From assembly GCA_026706815.1 (NCBI GenBank), contig JAPOYA010000036.1, forward strand, positions 1 through 58,075: DNA of 58,075 nucleotides, written 5' to 3'. Source of the stretch: Acidimicrobiaceae bacterium (GTDB lineage: Bacteria > Actinomycetota > Acidimicrobiia > Acidimicrobiales > Aldehydirespiratoraceae). The notes below the pieces were generated by a model. The model was not told the DNA's origin, did no database searches, and saw only the letters and a list, made by a program, of their open reading frames with translations. Shown piece after piece: positions 35,421 to 42,975 of the stretch. The translations under genes and the position numbers were made by a program. The first letter of the stretch is position 1, and each line of letters opens with the position of its first letter.

Positions 35421-35509
35421 GGTTCCTCCTGGTTCTGCTGGCCGACGGCGGCTGAGGCCGTAGGGGCGGTGACGATACGAACGGTCACGGTTCCTCCTGG
35501 TTCTGCTGG
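35399..35509. repeat. 43-bp direct repeat at the DUF6049/degV junction
   Basis: Identical 43-bp copies at 35399-35441 and 35467-35509 are separated by 25 unique bases. Each copy contains, on the minus strand, CCAGCAGAACCAGGAGGAAC followed by the GTG start and first codons of degV. The left copy (used by degV) and the right copy (at the DUF6049 stop) show that the junction was duplicated. The 25-bp filler matches neither flank. Confidence 0.9.
35417..35488 (-). CDS. Mini-ORF created by sequence duplication (23 aa)
   Basis: Because a 43-bp segment holding the end of DUF6049 and the start of degV occurs twice, an extra frame lies between them. It starts with the first seven codons of DegV (VTVRIVT), continues APTASAAVG, and ends with the last residues of DUF6049 (QQNQEEP) and a stop. 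Its start overlaps the DUF6049 stop, and its stop overlaps the degV start, both as GTGA. It could be a translated coupling peptide; there is no sign of a function of its own. Confidence 0.55.
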   Translation of the reverse strand: MTVRIVTAPTASAAVGQQNQEEP

Positions 35510-37470
35510 GGTTGGGTTGGTTGGGCTTGGCCGCTGGCAGCGACGGTAGCAGCGGCACGGTTGCGGCGTACGCGTCGGATCGTTCGGACCCACCATCCGC
35601 CGAGCACGATGAGGGCGATGATCGAGATGACCAGGCCCAGCCCGGAGATTGCGGTGGAGCGAATGTCGATGATGCCTTCGTGAAGTTCGAGCCTCCCTCC
35701 GGGCGAAGTTATGGCGACTGTGACTCTGGCGTCTCCGGAGGCGAGTGTTTCGACGCGCACAGCGATCTCGTTGTCGCCGGGAGCCAGGGTTCGGGTGGAT
35801 CGCGCCCCGTCGGGGAAGCGCAGCTTTTCGGCGCTCAGCAGCAGGTCGACGGTGATGGGCAGGGGTTGTCCGTTGCGGATTGTGATCCGCAGATCGGCTT
35901 GTCGGTCCGTCAACGTGATGCGTTCGGCCGGCTCGACGGTGATGCCGGCTGTGCCGGTGAGTACTGCGTCGAAGACGTTGAGCGTGTAGGCGGAGCTCTG
36001 CTCGTCGCTGAGGTTGTCGGCGGCGGCTGCTCGCAGGAGGGTTTCGAGTGCTGTGATCGGGGTTCGCTCCGGGGCGACCATTGCGGCGTAGGCGTCGACT
36101 GTTCCTCGGGTGACAGCGATGTCGGCGGAGCGTTGGGACATATCCGGCGCTGGGGGTGGCTCCAACCGGGTTTGGAGTGGTTGGCCGGCTGTGCTGCGGG
36201 CGACGGGAACTCGGAGCGCCTCTGACAGTGGGGACGTTCGGAGGTTGTTGCGTTGGTTGATGCCGTCGATGAGCACGTCGAGCGCTGCTGGGTCGAAACC
36301 GTCGAACCTGAACATGATTGCTTTGTCGACGGTGGCGCTGTTGGCTTCGATTGCGAGTTCGGTCAGCGCGCGGTGGCCTGCGAGTTCTGGATCGGCATGA
36401 CTGGTTGCTCGGCGCAGAACGGTGTCTCTGGCGATGGCTGATGTGATGGTTCCGCCGGAGTCGGTGATTGGCAGCGGCGCGAATTCGTCGGGCGCGCTGC
36501 TGTTGCGGATGATCTGGCCGGGTTGAACGATGACGGCTTCAGTGCCGTTGCTGCGTATCAGTGCCAAGGTTTGGGGTGTGGCAGTGGCGTCGAGTGTGGA
36601 GATGTTCGTTGGCCTGCGCCCGAGTGTTTCAGCGATGACGTCGGCACCGTAGCGGTACTGTTCGGCGATCAGGGTGGCGTCGCCGGTGAGCCGCCATGCT
36701 TCTTCGTCGAGGTCGACCCAGGGAGCGTTGAGGATCGGCCGGTCTGCGAGCAGCTCGGCGAGTTCTGCGAGTTGTTCGCTGCTGTTCGCGGCCAGCGCTT
36801 GCAGCGTTTCAGGTTGTATCGCCACGGTGACGGGGATGTCTCTGCGCTCGGCTATCAGTCCGGCTCGGGCGAGGAGGTCGTCGGCGTCGAGGTTGATCGT
36901 CTGGTCGGGTTGGATGGCGAGCGGTGCGGTGAGGTCGGCGAAGAAGGCGACGTGGAAGCTGGGGAAGTTGGGCTGCTGCGGTTCCTCGAGCACGAGCAGG
37001 TAGGTGGTGAGCGTGTCGATGGCGTCGCCTTCGGCGTTCTCGAGGGTGATGACCACGGGTAGAGCGCCCTGGTTGATGCGCAGGATCTCTCCGATTTCCT
37101 GGTCCGGGATTTCGATTGAGAAGATCTCTCCGCTGCTGTTGACCCGGCACGGGGCTTCTTCGAGGGGTTCGTCGGCGTCGCAGCTGAAGTCGCTGAAGGG
37201 CCGTTGCCCGGTGATGCCGTCGTAGCTGGCGTGGACTTCTTCGCGGGTTGTGAGGGCTTGGTGGATCTGCACGCGGATTCTGGCGTCGTCCGGGGCGGTT
37301 ATTCTGAGGTCGATGGTTGCGGGGTCGTCGCCGACGAAGGCCGTTTGGGCGACGAGGTCTATGCGCCCGTCGGTTTGGGCGACAGCGCGGGGTGTGCTCG
37401 TTGCCAGGGGCACGAGGGTTAGAGCGGCTAGCGCGGCCAACCCCGCGGCGAGGCGGGTTCTGCGGGTCAT
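35485..37470 (-). CDS. DUF6049 secreted membrane-anchored protein
   Basis: This 661-residue protein has an N-terminal signal peptide (RRTRLAAGLAALAALTLVPL) and a large extracytoplasmic region. A C-terminal transmembrane helix (GLGLVISIIALIVLGGWWV) and a short basic, Gln-rich cytoplasmic tail complete it. The layout and genome place match the actinobacterial DUF6049 family (Rv3909-like), normally next to murJ; a cell-envelope role is likely but unproven. Its start overlaps the GNAT stop (ATGA), and its stop overlaps the next start. Confidence 0.8.
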   Translation of the reverse strand: MTRRTRLAAGLAALAALTLVPLATSTPRAVAQTDGRIDLVAQTAFVGDDPATIDLRITAPDDARIRVQIHQALTTREEVHASYDGITGQRPFSDFSCDADEPLEEAPCRVNSSGEIFSIEIPDQEIGEILRINQGALPVVITLENAEGDAIDTLTTYLLVLEEPQQPNFPSFHVAFFADLTAPLAIQPDQTINLDADDLLARAGLIAERRDIPVTVAIQPETLQALAANSSEQLAELAELLADRPILNAPWVDLDEEAWRLTGDATLIAEQYRYGADVIAETLGRRPTNISTLDATATPQTLALIRSNGTEAVIVQPGQIIRNSSAPDEFAPLPITDSGGTITSAIARDTVLRRATSHADPELAGHRALTELAIEANSATVDKAIMFRFDGFDPAALDVLIDGINQRNNLRTSPLSEALRVPVARSTAGQPLQTRLEPPPAPDMSQRSADIAVTRGTVDAYAAMVAPERTPITALETLLRAAAADNLSDEQSSAYTLNVFDAVLTGTAGITVEPAERITLTDRQADLRITIRNGQPLPITVDLLLSAEKLRFPDGARSTRTLAPGDNEIAVRVETLASGDARVTVAITSPGGRLELHEGIIDIRSTAISGLGLVISIIALIVLGGWWVRTIRRVRRNRAAATVAASGQAQPTQPQQNQEEP

Positions 37471-38252
37471 GTGAGCGTGCGGTACATGACGGTAAGGGGT
37501 TGGTCTTGGAGGCTGAACCCGATTTTTTGGTAGAGGCGCAGAGCGTGGCGGTTGTTTTTTTGGGTGTTGACCCAGACGATCTTCGCTCCGCGTCGTCGGG
37601 CCCAGGCGAGGGCGTCGTTGACTAGCAGCGTCCCGATTCCTTGTCGGCGAACGGCTGGGTGGACCGCGAGTCTTTGCAGGTATCCGCTTCCGCCGGCGTG
37701 CCCGACGAGGGCGTAGCCGACGATTTCGCTGCTGTGTTCGTTGTGGTTGTCGGATTCTGGCGTTTCGGCAAGGTCAGAGCGGCGCGTGGTCCGCAGTCTG
37801 CTCGAGGGTGTGGCTGTGATTGAGTCTTCGAGGCCGTCGCGGTCGAAGCGCCAGAATTCATCGAATGACTGTCCGTCGATGGTGAGGATGTCGTCCCAGT
37901 CGCGTCTGGTTCCGCGGCGGGTTCGGGGCCGCGGGCGGCGCCATTGCGGGAGGCGTTGAACGCGGGGCACGCCGCCGGCGAATCCTGGTTGGAGGTCGTA
38001 GCGCAGCAGGTGGAGGCGTTCGCGTTCGCTGAAGTCGTCGCGCAGGAACGCGGCTCGTTCGGGTGGAGCGACGGCAGCGGTCACCACTGCCCGAAACCCT
38101 TGATCTTGCAGCATTTCTCGGGCTGCTGACAGCGATCGTCGGTCGAGTGTCCAGGCGGCGCTGAGAGGGACGAGGGTGGCTAGGTCGGCGCGTCCCCGCC
38201 AGCTTCCGGCGCGAAATCTGGCGTCGCCGATCGTGAGCTGGGTGAGGGCCAT
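37467..38252 (-). CDS. GNAT-family N-acetyltransferase
   Basis: This protein of about 261 residues has a C-terminal GNAT domain. The acetyl-CoA loop is LQRLAVHPAVRRQGIGTLLV, followed by WVNTQKNNRHALRLYQKIGF. The N-terminal ~120 residues look like a degenerate second domain. In mycobacteria this place is held by mutT4. The ATG giving MALTQLTIGD was chosen; a GTG two codons upstream is possible. It heads the leftward operon DUF6049-degV and diverges from pcnA. Confidence 0.82.
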   Translation of the reverse strand: MALTQLTIGDARFRAGSWRGRADLATLVPLSAAWTLDRRSLSAAREMLQDQGFRAVVTAAVAPPERAAFLRDDFSERERLHLLRYDLQPGFAGGVPRVQRLPQWRRPRPRTRRGTRRDWDDILTIDGQSFDEFWRFDRDGLEDSITATPSSRLRTTRRSDLAETPESDNHNEHSSEIVGYALVGHAGGSGYLQRLAVHPAVRRQGIGTLLVNDALAWARRRGAKIVWVNTQKNNRHALRLYQKIGFSLQDQPLTVMYRTLT

Positions 38253-38277
38253 GGTCACTGTTACGATACGTCGCTCT

Positions 38278-38379
38278 CCGTTGAGCAGGCAGCGCCCGGT
38301 AGTGTCTTGTGTCTCTGTGCGGCCTCGGCGCTGCACCCGGGCCTCGACCCGTTGAGCAGGCAGCGCCCGGTAGTGTCTT
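38278..38379 (+). repeat. 31-bp direct repeat in the pcnA promoter region
   Basis: Identical 31-bp copies (CCGTTGAGCAGGCAGCGCCC then GGTAGTGTCTT) occur at 38278-38308 and 38349-38379, 71 bases apart. Each ends with TAGTGT, a -10-like sequence. In the right-hand copy TAGTGT lies six bases before the pcnA GTG, which would suit a leaderless transcript. The duplication may therefore give two promoters. Confidence 0.85.
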
Positions 38380-38382
38380 TGT

Positions 38383-39660
38383 GTGGCCGGCTACACCTAT
38401 GAGCTTGAGGCGGTGTTGAACCGGGCAGACCCGTTGGCTCGGGTGTTTGAATCCGCCGGCTATCGGTTTTTCTTGGTTGGCGGAGTGGTGCGGGACTATT
38501 TCCTGAAGCGTTTCGACGTTGGTCAGGATCTCGACGCCACAACTGACGCGCGACCCGATGCGATCAGGGCCTTGGTGTCTGAGTTGGCTGATGACGTATG
38601 GTCCCAGGGCGAGCGATTCGGCACGATCGGCTGCATTGTCGCGGGTCATAGCTATGAGGTCACCACGCATCGGGCGGAGTCTTACGTGCCGGATTCGCGT
38701 AAGCCGACTGTGGTGTTCGGCGATGACGTTGTTGATGATCTCGCTCGGCGGGATTTCACAGTCAACGCCATGGCGATCGACATGGCCGATCGTTCGTTGG
38801 TGGACCCGTTCGGGGGTGAGGCCGATCTGGAGGCGGGCGTGTTGCGTACGCCGCTCGAGCCTGAGGCGTCTCTGTCGGAGGATCCGTTGCGGATGCTGCG
38901 CGCGGCCCGATTCTGCGCGAGTTGCGCTCTGTCCCCGGCGCCGGATCTGGTCGCGGCGATGACCGCTGAGCGTGACCGTTTGGAGATCGTTTCGGTGGAG
39001 CGCATTCGCGATGAGTTGCAGAAGTTGTTGCTGCTCGACGATCCGGCTGCGGGTCTGGGCCTGATCGATGCGACTGGGGTCGGGCGGAGGGTGCCGGTCG
39101 TCGGCGGTTGTGACGGCTGGGAGTCGGCGGCGCGGCGCCTGCGGACTCTGCCGACCGATCCGGCGATGCGCTGGGCCGGGTTGTTGAGCGCTTTGCAGGT
39201 TGTCCGTCCCGATCTGCGGTTGCTGAAGTTCTCGCGTGATCTGGACCGCGCCGTGATGTGGCTGTTGCGTGAGGCGCCCGAGTTGTCGACTGCCGATCTG
39301 GCTGCGCTTGAAGACCGGCGTCTTCGGGAGCTTGCCGGCGGTTGTCCGGCTGGTCGCACGGTGGAGGATCTGCTGACGTTTGTGGCGGGGTTGCGTGCTG
39401 GGGATGGGCTTTCGGCCGATGATGTCGATCAGATGGCGGCGCGTCTGGCAGGCCTGCGCGGACGAGAGCCTGATTGGGATGATCCAGCACCGTTTTTCAG
39501 CGGTTTGGAAGTGGCGGAGATGCTCGGGATCGAGCCTGGTCCCGAACTCGGCAGGGCGATGAACTGGTTGGCCGGTCTGCGCGTCGCCGAAGGTCCGCTG
39601 GACGCCGATACAGCCGCCGCCCGTCTACAGGACTGGTGGGCCCAGCGTACTCGCGAGTAG
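38383..39660 (+). CDS. pcnA: CCA tRNA nucleotidyltransferase / poly(A) polymerase-like
   Basis: This 425-residue class II nucleotidyltransferase adds CCA to tRNA 3' ends. The head domain shows LVGGVVRDYFLKRFDVGQD with the DLD metal pair, RRDFTVNAMAIDM, SEDPLRMLRAARFCA and VERIRDELQKLLL. The tail domain lacks the HD phosphohydrolase motif found in mycobacterial PcnA: the corresponding part reads RWAGLLSALQVVRP, and the protein is shorter. A GTG start with no ribosome site, right after a -10-like box, suggests leaderless expression. Confidence 0.9.
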   Translation: MAGYTYELEAVLNRADPLARVFESAGYRFFLVGGVVRDYFLKRFDVGQDLDATTDARPDAIRALVSELADDVWSQGERFGTIGCIVAGHSYEVTTHRAESYVPDSRKPTVVFGDDVVDDLARRDFTVNAMAIDMADRSLVDPFGGEADLEAGVLRTPLEPEASLSEDPLRMLRAARFCASCALSPAPDLVAAMTAERDRLEIVSVERIRDELQKLLLLDDPAAGLGLIDATGVGRRVPVVGGCDGWESAARRLRTLPTDPAMRWAGLLSALQVVRPDLRLLKFSRDLDRAVMWLLREAPELSTADLAALEDRRLRELAGGCPAGRTVEDLLTFVAGLRAGDGLSADDVDQMAARLAGLRGREPDWDDPAPFFSGLEVAEMLGIEPGPELGRAMNWLAGLRVAEGPLDADTAAARLQDWWAQRTRE

Positions 39661-39690
39661 CTCGGCCCCGGTCCCCGAATGTTTCGCTGC

Positions 39691-40326
39691 TCAGGGTTTA
39701 CGGGCGCGGGTCAGCAGGGTTGCGGGCAGCAGGTTGTCGTCGGTGTGGCGTTCGAGCAGCGTGTCCACGACGAATTTGGCCCGGCACACCGATGACACGA
39801 TGGATTCGACGGTGTGGACATAGCGTCCTTTGATCGGGCGATTGCCGTTCCAGGGGCGGATCGTCAGAGCGGGGTTGTCTTGGTCGGCGCACAGTGCCGC
39901 GGGGTGGGGGAGCGAGATGAGCAGGTGACCGCCCGGTTTGATGACGCGGTGGACCTGCCGGACCACCCGGTCGAGGTCTTCGACGTAGCACAGCGAGGTC
40001 ACCGAGAAGGCCAGGTCGATCTGGTCGGCGGTCAGGAAGGCGAGCTCGGCGAGTCGGGTTTGGTGGAATTCGACCGTCGTGTCGTGATGGATTGCCAGTT
40101 CCCGTGCGGCTCGCAGTTGTTGCACGTCTTCGTCGATGGCGGTCACCCGTGCGCCTCGCGCCGCGAGCCCCACCGCGGCGTGTCCTTGGCCGCATCCGAG
40201 CTCCAGAACGCGCCGTCCGGCGACGTGTCCGATGAGCCGCCGATCGAGTGTGGGCTCAACGCCCAGGCCGAGGTCGACATGGTCGATGGGACGGTCAGCG
40301 GGGGTCCGTGTGTCGTGCGTCTGCAT
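39691..40326 (-). CDS. Class I SAM-dependent methyltransferase
   Basis: This 211-residue methyltransferase has the SAM loop VLELGCGQGHAAVGLAARGA and the acidic strand VTAIDEDVQQL. A post-motif FSVTSLCYVEDLDRVVRQVH with VIKPGGHLLISLPHP is typical of the UbiE/small-molecule type. The substrate is unknown. It converges with pcnA and diverges from the DUF5318 gene. Confidence 0.83.
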   Translation of the reverse strand: MQTHDTRTPADRPIDHVDLGLGVEPTLDRRLIGHVAGRRVLELGCGQGHAAVGLAARGARVTAIDEDVQQLRAARELAIHHDTTVEFHQTRLAELAFLTADQIDLAFSVTSLCYVEDLDRVVRQVHRVIKPGGHLLISLPHPAALCADQDNPALTIRPWNGNRPIKGRYVHTVESIVSSVCRAKFVVDTLLERHTDDNLLPATLLTRARKP

Positions 40327-40382
40327 GGGGTTGATTCTTGTCGCCGTGCGTGCGACATGTGTGGACGGTTACTGTGTTGGGC

Positions 40383-40796
40383 GTGAAGATGGGACTGACT
40401 CAGGCCGTCGGTGGTGATGCGGGCATCGACTATCGCTTGATGCGCGAGATGGCTCTGAGCGCTTGGCGTGACGGCAAGGTCAGTGTTTCAGAGTTGTGCG
40501 ATGCTCAACCGGAGTTGCGCCGCAACGCCGAGTTTTGTGGACGGCCGCTGGAGTCGCCGTGCCCGGTCTGTGAAACGGACGGGCTGGTCGAGGTCACCTA
40601 TGTGTTCGGTCCGCGTCTGCCGGGGCATGGCCGCTGTGTGACCAGCGACAAGGAGATGACCCGTCTCAATGCTCGAAAGCAGCCGTCGGTTGGCTATGTG
40701 GTCGAGGTGTGCACGGATTGCGGCTGGAACCATCTGATGCGGAGCCGTTCGGTGGGCGGCTGCGCGGCCGAGGCGGTCGAGGGTGTGGGCGGATGA
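40383..40796 (+). CDS. DUF5318 protein with paired CxxC motifs
   Basis: A protein of about 137 residues that matches the actinobacterial DUF5318 layout. An N-terminal helix-rich part (YRLMREMALSAWRDGKVSVS, LCDAQPELRRNAEF) is followed by two CxxC pairs, CPVC and CTDC in EVCTDCGWNHLMRS, which would bind one zinc. Function unknown. The GTG start seven bases after TACTGT may be leaderless; an ATG two codons later is an alternative. Confidence 0.75.
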   Translation: MKMGLTQAVGGDAGIDYRLMREMALSAWRDGKVSVSELCDAQPELRRNAEFCGRPLESPCPVCETDGLVEVTYVFGPRLPGHGRCVTSDKEMTRLNARKQPSVGYVVEVCTDCGWNHLMRSRSVGGCAAEAVEGVGG

Positions 40797-40841
40797 TCTT
40801 CGGTTTGTCAGCCCCGCGGCGGGATGTCAGCCCGCGGCGGC

Positions 40842-40871
40842 TTGGAGTCGAGCAGGTTGATCCGCTAGTCT
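40842..40871 (+). promoter_or_regulatory. Candidate panB promoter
   Basis: TTGGAG (-35) and TAGTCT (-10), separated by 18 bases, lie about 50 bases before the panB ATG, with an AAAGGAG ribosome site following. A short G/C-rich duplication of GTCAGCCC-type sequence lies just upstream. Confidence 0.45.
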
Positions 40872-40920
40872 GAGTCCACCGCTGGCAGCCGAAGGGCGCT
40901 GGACGGGAAAGGAGTCGGAC

Positions 40921-41769
40921 ATGGGCAAGCTCACTGCCCCTGCGATTGCATGTATGAAAGTTCGTGCCGGCCGTGAACCTCTGGTGATGGTCACCGCCTA
41001 CGATGCGCCTGGTGCGCGGATTTCGTCGGAGGCCGGCGCCGACATCATTCTGGTGGGTGACAGCCTTGCCATGGTCGTGCTCGGCTACGACGACACGCTG
41101 CAGGTGACGATCGACGATATGTGTCATCACACCGCGGCTGTCGCCCGGGCGAAACCGGACTGTCACATCGTGGCGGACATGCCGTGGATGAGCTATCACG
41201 TCTCTCCCGAGGAGACGGTTCAGAACGCGGCCCGGTTGATGCGTGCCGGAGCGCACTCGATCAAGCTTGAGGGAGGACGGAAGCGGTTGCCGATGATCGA
41301 TCGGGTCATTGCCGCGGAGATCCCGGTGATGGGCCACATCGGCCTTACGCCTCAGTCGATTCATCAGATGGGTGGGTTCAAAGTCCAGGCCAAGCAGGCG
41401 GAACATGCTCGCAAGCTGGTGCAGGCGGCGAAGTCTTTGGCCCATGCGGGTTGTTATGCGGTGGTTCTTGAGGGTGTGCCGGACCGGGTTGCGGAGACGG
41501 TCACCGATGCTGTGGACATTCCGACGATCGGGATTGGCGCTGGGCCTCGTTGTGACGGGCAGGTGCTGGTTTATCACGACCTTCTGGGTATCGAGGACCG
41601 GCTCGCGCCGAAGTTCGTGCGGCGTTACGCCGATGTGAAGTCTGTGTCGGTGGCGGCTGTTGCCGCCTATGCGGCTGATGTGCGCTCGGGCGCGTTCCCC
41701 GACCATGACGAGAGCTATCACATGTCTGACGCTGAGGCTTCGGAACTGCGGCTCTACGGGGGTCATTAG
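40921..41769 (+). CDS. panB: 3-methyl-2-oxobutanoate hydroxymethyltransferase
   Basis: This 282-residue enzyme makes ketopantoate for pantothenate and CoA synthesis. Family motifs include VMVTAYDAPGARISSEAGAD, ILVGDSLAMVVLGYDDTL, SIKLEGGRKRLPMIDRV, GHIGLTPQSIHQMGGFKVQ and IGIGAGPRCDGQVLVYHDLL. Metal and substrate residues (Asp in GDS, Glu in KLEGG, His in GHIG) are present. It starts at ATG after GGGAAAGGAG. It stands alone, with no panC nearby. Confidence 0.96.
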   Translation: MGKLTAPAIACMKVRAGREPLVMVTAYDAPGARISSEAGADIILVGDSLAMVVLGYDDTLQVTIDDMCHHTAAVARAKPDCHIVADMPWMSYHVSPEETVQNAARLMRAGAHSIKLEGGRKRLPMIDRVIAAEIPVMGHIGLTPQSIHQMGGFKVQAKQAEHARKLVQAAKSLAHAGCYAVVLEGVPDRVAETVTDAVDIPTIGIGAGPRCDGQVLVYHDLLGIEDRLAPKFVRRYADVKSVSVAAVAAYAADVRSGAFPDHDESYHMSDAEASELRLYGGH

Positions 41770-41983
41770 GTCGGTCATCGGCTGCTTGTCGGCTGCTGCT
41801 GGCTGCTTTCGGCTGCTTCTGAAGGGCACTGTCACACCCCCTCGCCATGATGTGTCCATGCAGTTTTCGCGGCTTTCCGAGGTGTGGTCATGCGGTTCGC
41901 GCCGGTAGCCTTGAGCAATTCCCCCAGGTGGCGTTTCCAACGGAAGCAGCTCCGAAAGGAAACAACTTCAGCCAGCAACCCCT

Positions 41984-42012
41984 GCCCCAACAAGGGGCTC
42001 CGGTTGAACCGG
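41984..42012 (+). promoter_or_regulatory. Possible rpsF leader hairpins (S6:S18-type)
   Basis: Just before rpsF, GCCCC-AACAA-GGGGC and CCGG-TTGAA-CCGG can form two short hairpins, followed by GGGTCCGTAGGAGG. Several bacteria have a structured rpsF leader with a CCG element bound by the S6:S18 complex for feedback control; CCG occurs here, but I cannot confirm the fold. The rest of the 258-bp gap after panB holds GGCTGCT-rich low-complexity DNA. Confidence 0.35.
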
Positions 42013-42027
42013 GTCCGTAGGAGGTGA

Positions 42028-42375
42028 GTGCTCGTGGATATTTCTCGAGCCTATGAATTGATGATCATTGTCGATTCTGATGTCGATGATGGCGATATTG
42101 ATGCGGTGATCTCTCGCGTTGAGGGTCTTGTTGTCGATGAAGGTGGCCGGATTGCGTCCACCGACAATTGGGGCCGTCGTCGGTTTGCGTACGAGATCCA
42201 GCACAAGCTTGAAGGCACCTATGTGGTGTGGGAGATCGTCACCGAATCGGCAGGTCTTCCCAACACCGAACGCCAGTTGCGTCTCGCGGACGACATTGTT
42301 CGCCACAAGCTTTTCCGTCTTCCGGAATCAGAAGCGGCCCGCCGTGGTCTGTTCGGGGAGGCGGTACCGGCCTGA
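42028..42375 (+). CDS. rpsF: 30S ribosomal protein S6
   Basis: This 115-residue S6 starts with YELMIIVDSDVDDGDIDAVI, continues with GRRRFAYEIQHKLEGTYVVW and ends with EAARRGLFGEAVPA. GTG at 42028 follows GTAGGAGGTGA closely; a GTG two codons later has more usual spacing. It begins the rpsF-ssb-rpsR-rplI cluster. Confidence 0.96.
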   Translation: MLVDISRAYELMIIVDSDVDDGDIDAVISRVEGLVVDEGGRIASTDNWGRRRFAYEIQHKLEGTYVVWEIVTESAGLPNTERQLRLADDIVRHKLFRLPESEAARRGLFGEAVPA

Positions 42376-42399
42376 GCCGGTTTACCAGGAGGTATTCAC

Positions 42400-42858
42400 A
42401 TGGGATTTGACAACACCGTAACTGTTGTGGGCAACGTGACCCGCGATCCGGAACTGCGCTTTACGCAGGGGGGGATGGCTGTCGCCAACTTTGGCGTGGC
42501 TTGGAACAAGAAGCGGAACGACGGCGAGGACGAGGTTTCGTTCTTCGACGTGACCTGCTTCCGGCAGCTTGCTGAGAATGTCGCTGATTCGATCGGCAAG
42601 GGAGCGCGGGTCGTCATTTATGGCACGCTCACGCAGCGAAACTGGGAGAACCAGCAGGGCGAGCGCCGCTCGAAGATCGAGATCCTCGCCGACGATGTGG
42701 CGCCGAGCCTCAAGTGGGCTTCGGCTGAGGTCACCCGCAATGAGTTCCGGGGCGGCGGCGACGGTGGCGGCCGACCGAGCGGCGGCGCTGCTCGGTCGCA
42801 GGCGCCGGAACGCACTCAGCCGCAGCCGACGTATGACCTTGACGAGGAGCCGTTCTAG
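42400..42858 (+). CDS. ssb: Single-stranded DNA-binding protein
   Basis: This 152-residue SSB has the OB fold (NTVTVVGNVTRDPELRFTQG, SFFDVTCFRQLAENVADSIG, KGARVVIYGTLTQRNWENQQ). A Gly/Ala-rich linker leads to the acidic tip DLDEEPF, the docking tail for partner proteins. A strong CCAGGAGGTATTCAC site precedes the ATG. It is co-transcribed with rpsF and rpsR. Confidence 0.96.
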   Translation: MGFDNTVTVVGNVTRDPELRFTQGGMAVANFGVAWNKKRNDGEDEVSFFDVTCFRQLAENVADSIGKGARVVIYGTLTQRNWENQQGERRSKIEILADDVAPSLKWASAEVTRNEFRGGGDGGGRPSGGAARSQAPERTQPQPTYDLDEEPF

Positions 42859-42904
42859 CTCGTCATCGAGCGGCGGCTGGGTTCGGACCGTCGACCACAA
42901 ACGA

Positions 42905-42936
42905 CAAGAACACCAGCAACCAAGAACACCAGCAAC
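42905..42936 (+). repeat. 16-bp perfect tandem repeat before rpsR
   Basis: CAAGAACACCAGCAAC occurs twice head to tail, followed by related AAGGACGACAAGGAC. The ssb-rpsR gap is strongly A/C-rich and G-poor, an unstructured leader unlike nearby gaps. Confidence 0.85.
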
Positions 42937-42975
42937 AAGGACGACAAGGACAGAACTGGAAGGACTGGAGAAGCA

